DNA from: Candidatus Aenigmatarchaeota archaeon
GTDB lineage: Archaea; Aenigmatarchaeota; Aenigmatarchaeia; QMZP01; QMZT01
DNA: 9,282 nucleotides
Reading direction: 5' to 3'
NCBI GenBank assembly: GCA_030634615.1
Contig: DAOWAL010000040.1
Location: forward strand, 1 to 9,282
This document shows positions 1 through 6,202 of the stretch, one piece after another (the stretch's first letter is position 1; every line of letters begins with the position of its first letter). The notes below the pieces were generated by a model. It ran no database searches and was not told where the DNA came from. It worked only from the letters and a program-made list of their open reading frames with translations. The position numbers and the translations under genes were made by a program.

Positions 1-3000
1 ATCACCGCAACATTCAGCGTAACCAAAATGGTTCCAATCACCCTGCCCCCCGCCATTTTCATATGAGTAAGGCCAGTTATGGGTGTCGGGAAAACCAGAA
101 TACCTATCATGAGCATTGTATTCTCCGACACACGGTTCGCCTGCAAGCATATGTTGCAAACCGACATATCCACATGTTCTTGATCCACGGGCTTCAACAT
201 CCCACCATTTCCCTGAATCATGCCTGTAACCCAATACTACCTTGTCAGGACCATTATATTCACTTGGAAGCACAAGCTTTGTTTTGGAACCATCATCCGG
301 CCATGCATTGAAACACTCTCCCTGAAAATATGTTTGCGTATACCAGCAATTGTTAGCAGTTTTACAATCTTGCTCGGTACACTCGGTTTCTTCTCTTAGT
401 TCAAAACTTTCACACTTCCAGTCAACGCTGAACGCAAATCTGGCAGCATGGTCAGGGTTACTTGAATCTGTGTGATCCGGGCAAGGCCACGGAAAAGTTG
501 GTATATCATTGTCACAAGATGGTAGATCTACAAGAGGAACCTGTTCTGATGAACATGTGTTCCCAGTACCCGTACATTTACTATAATCTGGAACAGGATT
601 TTGTGAATAAGCCACGTCACCATGCGGATTTGCTATGAGAACCATAGAACCTATCTTTTCCATGTCAACAATTGTACTGGTAAGACCAGATTTGAAAGTA
701 TGCCAAGTGTCACCACAATCTGTTGTAACAGATATTCTTGAATTTGTCTCACCCTTTTCGTGATCACCTGCAATGAAAAAATTTCCGTCAACATAAATTG
801 ATGAATAGAACTTCGCATCACCTTCCATAAGTCCGATGTCACATGTCCATGTCTTTCCATTGTCAGAACTTACACAATACCCACCTTCATGTATACCTGC
901 AGAAATCCATTTGTTACCAGAACAGTGTGTTATGGTATCACCACGTTGACCAGCCTTTCCTATAACATTTACAGAAGAACCATCAACTGTTTCAAGAATA
1001 TTTCCGCTGGTCGTGCCCATCAAAAATTTGCCGTTGCCATAGGAAATGGATCTTATAAAATTATTGTTGTTAATCGTTGTCCATGTACCGGATTCCCCTG
1101 TCTGGCTTGTTGATATTTTACCATCGGGCCATGCTACAACAAATCTTCCATTGCCATAAGCAATATCAATCAAATCACCATACGATTCTCCAACATTATA
1201 TACCGTATTCCAAGTAACTCCGCCATCATCGGATTTTATTATTTCACCCGCTCTCATCAAAGCTGAAACAAATGACTCACCCCCATAAGCTAAACCTACT
1301 ATATGCTCACTTGTTCCAACACTATATGAAACAGAAGACCATGTCTTACCATTATTTGTGCTTCTGGATATAGGATTAGGAGGATCACCAACAGCGACAA
1401 CAACTCCGTCCCCGTAAGCAATGCTCCATATACCTCCCCTATCGGGCACACTCGATTTTGACCACGACTCAGAGCAATATGCAGGCTGGGTCCCGCCACC
1501 TTCTTTAACACAAACACCATCACTACAAACATACCCACTCGGGCAACTTGCTCTGTTCGAAGCGCAGTACGTCTTACCGTCTCTCGTATGGCAGAAAAAA
1601 TCATAAAGATATCCTTTATCGCACATATCATCACACCCATCTTTGCAAACGTAATCATCATGTATGTCTATGCAGAAACCCTTGGTGAAAGGGTCCTGAT
1701 TGGGGTCGTTGTCTGTACATTCTCCACTTACAGGAGGGCCTTTTCTAATTACAGGAGGAGAGCTACTGCTCTCCCATTCACAATTTTGTAATGTATTGAA
1801 AAACGCATAAGTCGTTGTTTGGCCACTACCGACTAACAGGTCTGTTTGCAGGGCAATGAGTTCGTTGTTTAGATAAACATAAGCACGCGGGACAACATAT
1901 TGTGTTTCTTCGCCGGCGGAATTTGCGACGTCAAAAGTTATTGAGAAATCTCCAGCTGTCGTGGTTTCGCCTTCAGCCAGTACCTTTCCTCTGTATTCAT
2001 CAATTATTACTATGTGAAGCTTGCTTCCCGGTGACTGAAAGTTCTTGGCGTTTCCGGTCATTCTGAAGTTTCTGGTGCAGTCAACACCTCCATTATATCC
2101 CAATCTTTTCATCTTGGCACTGCCTTCGATTTTACTGTCTATGTTTACTATCATTGGTGATTTTGGGTGCTCTGCAATTATTTTGCTATTACCGTTGATT
2201 ATAAATGTTCTTATTACCGCCTTTCCCTTTGCCATATTCGGTTTCCATGTGAGTCCAAAACGGGATTTGTCACCAAGACCGACCACTCTTTCATTATCTG
2301 TGATAGCTGTTCCAACCAATCTCATGTACTGGGGATGCTTACCTCCACTGAATTCGACATCCGGCTGGTAACTGCTCCCCTCCATGAGATGTCCTGCATA
2401 GACACGAACACCATAGTAATGTTGATCACCGTAAGGAGCTTCATAAAAAGCCCATCCTCCCATAAAATTACTGGAGTCACCGTTAATGGTTGCTCCGTTA
2501 GCAGGCACATCAATATTGCCTTGCTTGAGATATTTACTTCTCAACGAACCCAGACCGTTTGCGCTTTCAAACTCCATTCCTTTATTGGGATAAAGACTAG
2601 GGTTTCCACTTGGTCCCATGCTGTAAAGCAGGTTCGCAAGATAGAAATGTTCATAAAAATAATTGGGATAAAGAACCTGACCGGTTATCTCATATTTGGA
2701 AGCATGATAAAAACTCTTGAGTTGCTTGAATTCGTTTAATTGTCCGGCATTCTCGAAAGTTAGTTCATAGTTATCTGGTTTTTTCTTGACAATCTTACCG
2801 AGTGCTGATTCTGCCCAATCGTATCCGATCGCATGGGATGAGTGTAAATCTATCCCATTGTTTTTAGCATATTCGACAACTTCCTCATAAGAAAACCCAT
2901 ATGTTGGATTTGTATCATCACCATAACCCATGTAAATCATGTAATCCTTGTTCGGGAAAATATTTTTCACTTCTCTCACAATTTGCGCTCTGAACTCATT

Positions 3001-3804
3001 CAGTTTTCCGTCATAATTGGCATAAGAATGGCTAGATGGAGCATACTGATCTCCCGTGAGGTAACAATCATCAACGTTGTCACCTCCTTTCCACCATCTG
3101 TCCGTGATTCCGAAGGGGAAGCCATATTCACCGAAATCTGACGGTGGCACTATGCTTATTTTGGTAAATTTATTGTATTTTGAGAAGACCATTTCGATTC
3201 CCTTGTAAAATTCAACACCCATTTTCAATGTATCGGGATCGTATATGCTTGCTATAACGGTTTTTCTGTTATCGTTTTCACATTTGTAGACCACAGGGAT
3301 TTCATTTGCAGGCATGTTATAATCGTTTTTCATCAGAGGACGTAAACCTGGAGGGTAATTGTTGTTTGGTATGTAATCATTAACTATAAACGGGAGTGGA
3401 TGTATGATAATTTTGTATCCTAGGTCGGAAAATCTCTCTGCGTTGTATTCCCAGTAATCTACCCATCCCTGTTCTGCATCAGATCCTGTGCCGGATGGGA
3501 TACCATCAGTAGGGAAATTTACAGTGGAAACATAGAATATTACGTACTTTTCACCAGCATTATGGCAACCCTTTTCATTCAACAGTTTCGCATAAGCGTA
3601 ATTCATTTCGTCCCCAGTAAAAGAATAGCCAACATTACCTATGACAAAATAATTATTTGGCAGGACACTAGATTGACAATCGTACATATCGCCTATTTTT
3701 GCAGCTTCCGAGATTATGTTACTGTCGGTGGCGTCTACATGAAGGGCGGAGCTAAACAAAATGAATGATAAAGATATCGCAAAAACAACCAAACCCTTCT
3801 TCAT
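1..3804 (-). CDS. Very large secreted multidomain protein (glycosidase-like domain, Cys-rich module, Asp-box propeller), 3' end outside window
   Basis: The frame is open for 1268 codons from ATG at 3804 to the left edge, so the C-terminus is missing. Residues 1-25 form a signal peptide (MKK, hydrophobic stretch, ending near HVDA). Residues ~30-450 look like a TIM-barrel glycosidase of the GH-A type: SDFGEYGFP around E226 and KYEITGQ around E372 would suit an acid/base and nucleophile pair. Residues ~450-675 are beta-rich. Residues ~690-770 form a Cys-rich module starting CTDNDPNQDPFTKG. Residues ~775-1060 form a beta-propeller with Asp-boxes ending at W822, W865, W908, W986 and W1034 (for example STNNGKTW, SDDGGVTW, SDNGKTW) alternating with strands like YGNGRFVVA. 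Residues ~1070-1268 are Cys-containing and unrecognised. It is probably an extracellular carbohydrate-binding or carbohydrate-degrading protein; the enzyme activity is inferred from motifs only. It lies 22 bases after the cupin gene and may share its transcript. Confidence 0.9.
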   Translation of the reverse strand, partial: MKKGLVVFAISLSFILFSSALHVDATDSNIISEAAKIGDMYDCQSSVLPNNYFVIGNVGYSFTGDEMNYAYAKLLNEKGCHNAGEKYVIFYVSTVNFPTDGIPSGTGSDAEQGWVDYWEYNAERFSDLGYKIIIHPLPFIVNDYIPNNNYPPGLRPLMKNDYNMPANEIPVVYKCENDNRKTVIASIYDPDTLKMGVEFYKGIEMVFSKYNKFTKISIVPPSDFGEYGFPFGITDRWWKGGDNVDDCYLTGDQYAPSSHSYANYDGKLNEFRAQIVREVKNIFPNKDYMIYMGYGDDTNPTYGFSYEEVVEYAKNNGIDLHSSHAIGYDWAESALGKIVKKKPDNYELTFENAGQLNEFKQLKSFYHASKYEITGQVLYPNYFYEHFYLANLLYSMGPSGNPSLYPNKGMEFESANGLGSLRSKYLKQGNIDVPANGATINGDSSNFMGGWAFYEAPYGDQHYYGVRVYAGHLMEGSSYQPDVEFSGGKHPQYMRLVGTAITDNERVVGLGDKSRFGLTWKPNMAKGKAVIRTFIINGNSKIIAEHPKSPMIVNIDSKIEGSAKMKRLGYNGGVDCTRNFRMTGNAKNFQSPGSKLHIVIIDEYRGKVLAEGETTTAGDFSITFDVANSAGEETQYVVPRAYVYLNNELIALQTDLLVGSGQTTTYAFFNTLQNCEWESSSSPPVIRKGPPVSGECTDNDPNQDPFTKGFCIDIHDDYVCKDGCDDMCDKGYLYDFFCHTRDGKTYCASNRASCPSGYVCSDGVCVKEGGGTQPAYCSESWSKSSVPDRGGIWSIAYGDGVVVAVGDPPNPISRSTNNGKTWSSVSYSVGTSEHIVGLAYGGESFVSALMRAGEIIKSDDGGVTWNTVYNVGESYGDLIDIAYGNGRFVVAWPDGKISTSQTGESGTWTTINNNNFIRSISYGNGKFLMGTTSGNILETVDGSSVNVIGKAGQRGDTITHCSGNKWISAGIHEGGYCVSSDNGKTWTCDIGLMEGDAKFYSSIYVDGNFFIAGDHEKGETNSRISVTTDCGDTWHTFKSGLTSTIVDMEKIGSMVLIANPHGDVAYSQNPVPDYSKCTGTGNTCSSEQVPLVDLPSCDNDIPTFPWPCPDHTDSSNPDHAARFAFSVDWKCESFELREETECTEQDCKTANNCWYTQTYFQGECFNAWPDDGSKTKLVLPSEYNGPDKVVLGYRHDSGKWWDVEARGSRTCGYVGLQHMLAGEPCVGEYNAHDRYSGFPDTHNWPYSYENGGGQGDWNHFGYAECCGD

Positions 3805-3818
3805 GCTATAATATTATT

Positions 3819-3840
3819 GCAACTGACTAATTAGAGTTGC
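3819..3840 (-). repeat. Imperfect inverted repeat spanning the cupin stop codon
   Basis: The arms GCAACT (3819-3824) and AGTTGC (3835-3840) enclose the palindrome CTAATTAG (3827-3834), so the RNA could fold into a hairpin with a two-base bulge. On the minus strand it covers the cupin stop and precedes the long secreted-protein gene. It could attenuate or process a cupin read-through transcript. There is no long T-run after it, so a strong terminator is unlikely. Confidence 0.35.
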
Positions 3841-4138
3841 TTAAACTACTCGCAACGTAAATATATTCAATATTCTCATTTGTTTCGTTTTTTACATTGT
3901 GCTTCATACCTTCGCATATGTAGTGCGAACATCCCTCTGAAAGCGTAATATTTTTGTCTTCTTTCACAAGTGTTGCAACGCCTTTTAGAACTATTATTAC
4001 TTCCTCTTTGTTTTCAGTTACATGCTCACCCACCTCTTCGCCCGGACCGAGAATTATTTTTCTGCTTTTCAATTGCTTGCTTTCAGGCGGTGATACCAAA
4101 AGATGCTCTTCCATGAAATTCTTTCGTTTCGGATACAT
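3827..4138 (-). CDS. Small single-domain cupin protein
   Basis: This 103-residue protein fits one conserved beta-barrel cupin domain. Motif 1 runs from G33 to G53 with H39 and E45/E46, but the usual second histidine is T41. Motif 2 fits G69-x5-C75-x-G77-x2-H80-x3-N84, with cysteine in place of the usual proline. The remaining H39, E45 and H80 could still bind a metal. Such proteins often act as small metal-dependent enzymes or sensors; the substrate cannot be told from sequence. The ATG at 4138 has no Shine-Dalgarno site, but TTTATAAT lies about 29 bases upstream, which suits a leaderless transcript. A second in-frame ATG at 4114 (residue 9) is possible. The gene is divergent from the plus-strand cluster and precedes the long secreted-protein gene on the same strand. 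Confidence 0.88.
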   Translation of the reverse strand: MYPKRKNFMEEHLLVSPPESKQLKSRKIILGPGEEVGEHVTENKEEVIIVLKGVATLVKEDKNITLSEGCSHYICEGMKHNVKNETNENIEYIYVASSLSNSN

Positions 4139-4143
4139 TTAAG

Positions 4144-4151
4144 ATTTAAGG
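4144..4151 (+). promoter_or_regulatory. TATA-like box for the plus-strand cluster
   Basis: ATTTAAGG is centred about 26 bases before the ATG at 4173, the spacing expected for a leaderless archaeal gene. It is a weaker match than the opposing box and sits next to the cupin start, so the two promoters would compete for the same 34 bases. Confidence 0.35.
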
Positions 4152-4161
4152 CTCAGGTTGG

Positions 4162-4171
4162 AAATTATAAA
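4162..4171 (-). promoter_or_regulatory. TATA-like box for the cupin gene
   Basis: Read on the minus strand this is GTTTATAATTT, close to the archaeal TATA consensus. Its centre lies about 29 bases from the cupin ATG at 4138, the distance expected for a leaderless or nearly leaderless transcript. It overlaps the region just before the divergent ATG at 4173. Confidence 0.5.
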
Positions 4172-4172
4172 C

Positions 4173-4439
4173 ATGGCAACGTTAAAAGAACTTGAAAAGG
4201 AAATTAATAATCTCAAAGAAAGGAACGAAAGAGTTGAAAAAAACAAGGCATGGGAGACAAGCTTTACCAGACGAGGACTTCTTGTACTATTTACTTATCT
4301 CGCAATCGGAGTGTATCTTCAGGTCATAGATGTCCCTCTTCCATGGCTTAATGCCATTGTTCCGGCTTTTGCATTCATGCTTTCCACGCTTACTTTGCCA
4401 TTTTTCAGGAAGATGTGGATGAAGAGGCTTGAGAAATGA
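4173..4439 (+). CDS. Small membrane protein with N-terminal coiled coil and two membrane helices
   Basis: This 88-residue protein starts with a charged, probably coiled-coil segment (residues ~3-27, rich in Lys and Glu), then KAWETSFTRR, then two hydrophobic helices (~34-54 and ~60-79) and a basic tail. I have seen similar short proteins with a KAWETSxTRR motif in archaeal and candidate-phylum genomes, but know of no function. A TTG at 4158 would extend it by five residues; I prefer the ATG because a TATA-like box lies about 26 bases upstream and MATLKELEKEI looks like a natural N-terminus. Its stop overlaps the next gene (ATGA at 4436), so it is probably the first gene of the cluster. Confidence 0.8.
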   Translation: MATLKELEKEINNLKERNERVEKNKAWETSFTRRGLLVLFTYLAIGVYLQVIDVPLPWLNAIVPAFAFMLSTLTLPFFRKMWMKRLEK

Positions 4440-4831
4440 AAGCTATTTTTATTGCTCCATGTGGAATGAACTGTGCTATTTGTATGGCATACCTAAGAGA
4501 GAAAAATACATGTCCTGGATGTAGAAAAAGTGATGAAAGCAAACCCAAAAGTTGTGTTAGCTGTATAATTAAAAATTGTGAACATTTCAAAAAAACAAAA
4601 TCTAAATTCTGTTACGATTGTGAAAAGTTCCCATGCACAAGGATGAAACAGCTTGACAAACGTTATCGAACAAAATACGATATGAGCATGTTTGAAAACC
4701 TTGAGTTCATCAAAAAACATGGTATTGAAAAGTTTCTTAAGGCACAAGAGAAAAAATATAAATGTTCAAAATGTGGTGGCGTGATATGTGTTCACCGCAA
4801 AAAATGTTTCAAATGTGGAAAATCAATTTAA
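4436..4831 (+). CDS. DUF3795 Cys-rich protein with C-terminal zinc ribbon
   Basis: This 131-residue protein has 16 cysteines. The N-terminal part matches DUF3795: PCGMNCAIC (C9, C13, C16), CPGC (C26, C29), CVSC (C40, C43), C48, and CYDCEKFPC (C59, C62, C67), followed by the RYRTKYDMSM stretch typical of the family. The C-terminus adds a zinc-ribbon pair, C110-x2-C113 and C124-x2-C127, with C118 between. The cysteines suggest binding of zinc or iron-sulfur clusters; the biochemical role of the family is unknown to me. The protein is cytoplasmic, with no signal or membrane segment. The start ATG overlaps the upstream stop as ATGA, indicating translational coupling. Confidence 0.9.
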   Translation: MKAIFIAPCGMNCAICMAYLREKNTCPGCRKSDESKPKSCVSCIIKNCEHFKKTKSKFCYDCEKFPCTRMKQLDKRYRTKYDMSMFENLEFIKKHGIEKFLKAQEKKYKCSKCGGVICVHRKKCFKCGKSI

Positions 4832-4832
4832 A

Positions 4833-4838
4833 GGGGGG
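4833..4838 (+). promoter_or_regulatory. Strong G-run ribosome binding site
   Basis: GGGGGG lies six bases before the ATG at 4845 and directly after the DUF3795 stop. It decides this start over an in-frame ATG at 4788 that would lie inside the upstream gene. Confidence 0.6.
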
Positions 4839-4844
4839 TTAAAT

Positions 4845-5093
4845 ATGAAAGATTCGCAGATTAAAGAAATGGCAAAAAAGAGGGTTGAATTCAAAGATCA
4901 TATTATGATTTATGCAATAATAAACGCTATACTCATATTCATAAATTTCTACTACAGTCCATCGTATTTCTGGTTCCCATACGTAACGGTTTTCTGGGGA
5001 ATAGGAATAGTATTCCACTGGAGAGATGCGTACTATGGTGTTGAAGAAATGAGAATTGAAAGAGAATACAAAAAAATGAAAGGGAAGAAATGA
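4845..5093 (+). CDS. 2TM-domain membrane protein
   Basis: This 82-residue protein matches the 2TM domain: a basic start (AKKRVEFKDH), a first helix with YAIINAILIFINF, a short loop with SPSYFWFP, a second helix with WGIGIVFHW, and a charged tail (REYKKMKGKK). In other organisms this domain occurs alone or at the N-terminus of histidine kinases, as a membrane module of unknown function. Here it stands alone between two DUF3795 genes and its stop overlaps the next ATG (5090), so it may tether or work with the Cys-rich proteins; that link is inferred from position only. Confidence 0.87.
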   Translation: MKDSQIKEMAKKRVEFKDHIMIYAIINAILIFINFYYSPSYFWFPYVTVFWGIGIVFHWRDAYYGVEEMRIEREYKKMKGKK

Positions 5094-5401
5094 AAAACGA
5101 TGGTATGTCACCACCATGTGGCTTGCTCTGCGGTGAATGCAAATACTTGGGAAAGCAATGCGATGGTTGCGGAAACGTGAAAGGGAAACCATTTTGGACA
5201 ATCAAATTTAAGATTGAAGTTTGTCCTATCTACGATTGTTGTGTAAACAAGAAAGGGCTTGAACACTGTGGACAATGTGATGAATTCCCATGTAAAATAT
5301 TCATCGATTTAAAGGATCCCTCAATGAGTGACGAGGAGTTTGAAAAATCACTGAATGCGCGAAAGAACGAGCTCACCAAAAGGAAAGATGAAAATGGATA
5401 A
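5090..5401 (+). CDS. Second DUF3795 Cys-rich protein
   Basis: This 103-residue protein has 11 cysteines in the DUF3795 pattern: PPCGLLCGEC (C10, C14, C17), CDGC (C24, C27), C45, the pair C50-C51, and CGQCDEFPC (C60, C63, C68). It lacks the C-terminal zinc ribbon of the first DUF3795 protein and ends in a charged helix. The two proteins differ enough to be old paralogues and not a recent copy. A metal-binding role is likely from the cysteines, but no reaction is known. The start overlaps the 2TM stop by ATGA and follows GGGAAG; an in-frame ATG at 5105 is an alternative start. The end overlaps the DUF1801 start by eight bases. Confidence 0.88.
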   Translation: MKNDGMSPPCGLLCGECKYLGKQCDGCGNVKGKPFWTIKFKIEVCPIYDCCVNKKGLEHCGQCDEFPCKIFIDLKDPSMSDEEFEKSLNARKNELTKRKDENG

Positions 5402-5726
5402 AAAAGTTGATGAGTACGTAGAAAAGCAGGAAACTCCCCAGAAGGAAATGTGCAAGGAACTGAGGAATATCATCATAAAAACGTTTCCAAAAATAGAAGA
5501 AGAAATGAAATGGGGAGTACCTACTTATGGAAACGGTAAGTATTATTTTGTCGCACTTAAAAAACATGTAAATCTGGGCTTCGCTGTGAAGGATATGACA
5601 AAAAAGGAAATGGATTTATTTGAGGGTAAAGGAAAACTCATGAGGCATATCAAGTTTTTTTCTTTGAAAGAAATAGACGAGAAGAATATTGTAAAATTAT
5701 TGAAGTTGGTTAGAAATGGAATATGA
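5394..5726 (+). CDS. DUF1801 family protein
   Basis: This 110-residue protein carries the DUF1801 signature: an N-terminal helix with VDEYVEKQ, then EEMKWGVPTY, KKHVNLGF, and GKGKLMRHIKF near the C-terminus. The family includes YdhG-like proteins annotated as iron chaperones with a frataxin-like fold, but for most members the function is unknown. Translation may begin at 5388 or 5394; GGAAAG at 5382-5387 has proper spacing only for 5394. The start overlaps the DUF3795 stop and the end overlaps an alkD-like start by 11 bases, so this was probably once a DUF1801-alkD gene pair. The protein is cytoplasmic. Confidence 0.87.
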   Translation: MDKKVDEYVEKQETPQKEMCKELRNIIIKTFPKIEEEMKWGVPTYGNGKYYFVALKKHVNLGFAVKDMTKKEMDLFEGKGKLMRHIKFFSLKEIDEKNIVKLLKLVRNGI

Positions 5727-5838
5727 AGAAGTGATCGATATTTTGAAGTCCATGTCAAATTCCAAGAACGTAGAAGGTATGCAGAGGTTTGGAAAAAACC
5801 GAAACAAAACGAAAAGTACTTTAATGATGATGCTATGA
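5716..5838 (+). pseudogene. Remnant of an alkD-like gene (5' end, perhaps 3' end)
   Basis: The first 26 codons (5716-5793) match the start of the intact alkD-like gene at 8563 at 62 of 78 bases by my alignment; the peptide MEYEEVIDILKSM corresponds to MKYEEVIKLLKSM, and both reach EGMQRFG. After this the match stops and the frame ends at TGA 5836-5838. In the next frame, 5792-5824 encodes EKTETKRKVL and a TAA, which resembles the alkD C-terminal EKTQMRLKSRKL. I infer an internally deleted gene keeping both ends; the 3' match is in A-rich sequence and less sure. It may still be translated as a 40-residue peptide. Its start overlaps the DUF1801 stop and its end overlaps the next ATG. Confidence 0.7.
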
Positions 5839-6107
5839 AGGTAATTATGGAAAGGAAATTACTTATCACGTTAATTGCTGTTTTGGTCGTTCTGGTCATA
5901 ATCTTATTCCCCAGAGAATGCGGTACTTGGGGAACATTAGCCAGAGGAGCAGAATACAAGGAATGCAATTGCATCGGTCTTAAGCTTCGGTCATTCACAA
6001 TAGGTGGTGGTCCTGTCACTTGCTATGGAATTCCAACTTCTGACTACTGTTACAAACTGGACGATGTGGACGGAAACACACAAAAAATTGATATTCTCTG
6101 CGAATAA
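5835..6107 (+). CDS. Small exported or membrane-anchored Cys-containing protein
   Basis: This 90-residue protein has a hydrophobic segment at residues ~8-26 (LLITLIAVLVVLVIILF) followed by an extracellular part with ECGTWGTLARGAEY, CNCIG, GGGPVTCYG and YCYKLDD. The cysteines could form disulfides outside the cell. I recall CGTWG-type small proteins in archaeal genomes but know no function. There is no clear lipobox before the first cysteine (FPREC), so the segment is more likely an uncleaved anchor. The ATG at 5835 overlaps the remnant's stop as ATGA; ATG 5847 gives MERKLLIT with a more usual N-terminus and is a good alternative. The gene lies between two alkD 5'-end copies, which suggests that it was inserted. 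Confidence 0.75.
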   Translation: MKVIMERKLLITLIAVLVVLVIILFPRECGTWGTLARGAEYKECNCIGLKLRSFTIGGGPVTCYGIPTSDYCYKLDDVDGNTQKIDILCE

Positions 6108-6152
6108 AGTGATTGAATGAAATACGAGGAAGTAATCAAACTTTTGAAGTCC

Positions 6153-6176
6153 AATCAAATGTTTAAACATTTGATT
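6153..6176 (+). terminator. Perfect 24-base palindrome followed by T-run
   Basis: AATCAAATGTTT is followed directly by its exact reverse complement AAACATTTGATT, then a short T-run to 6179. In RNA this could form a hairpin before U residues and end transcription from the upstream cluster. As DNA it could equally be a binding site for a dimeric protein or a trace of an insertion junction, because it begins at the exact end of the alkD match. It is AT-rich, so the hairpin would be weak. Confidence 0.5.
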
Positions 6177-6182
6177 TTTATT
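6175..6182 (+). promoter_or_regulatory. TATA-like box for the beta-helix gene
   Basis: TTTTTATT is centred about 25 bases before the ATG at 6203, the distance expected for a leaderless archaeal transcript. No Shine-Dalgarno site precedes this ATG. The box overlaps the right end of the palindrome, so a protein bound there could block it. Confidence 0.35.
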
Positions 6183-6202
6183 GAAAGAATCAAATTTTAG
6201 TT

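Larger units (their letters stand above)
6117..6200 (+). pseudogene. Second alkD 5'-end copy (12 codons)
   Basis: Twelve codons (6117-6152) match the first 12 codons of the intact alkD-like gene at 34 of 36 bases, both changes being silent, and encode MKYEEVIKLLKS. The match ends exactly where a 24-base palindrome begins. The frame runs on as NQMFKHLIF... to TAG at 6198-6200. The high identity suggests a recent duplication or pressure to keep the sequence. It lies nine bases after the stop of the upstream small gene. Confidence 0.75.

Noticed and set aside
2045..2739. Two plus-strand open frames of 108 and 190 residues
   Set aside because: They lie antisense to the continuous 1268-codon minus-strand gene and show no domain, ribosome site or plausible composition.
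4788..4844. Upstream start for the 2TM gene at 4788
   Set aside because: It would lie within the DUF3795 gene and add a stretch without family match; the G-run at 4833-4838 supports ATG 4845.
5355..5393. Upstream start for the DUF1801 gene at 5355
   Set aside because: The extra residues overlap the end of the DUF3795 gene and do not match the family; GGAAAG at 5382-5387 supports 5394.
5835..5922. Lipoprotein signal in the small exported protein
   Set aside because: The residues before the first cysteine (FPREC) do not fit a lipobox, so a membrane anchor is more likely.
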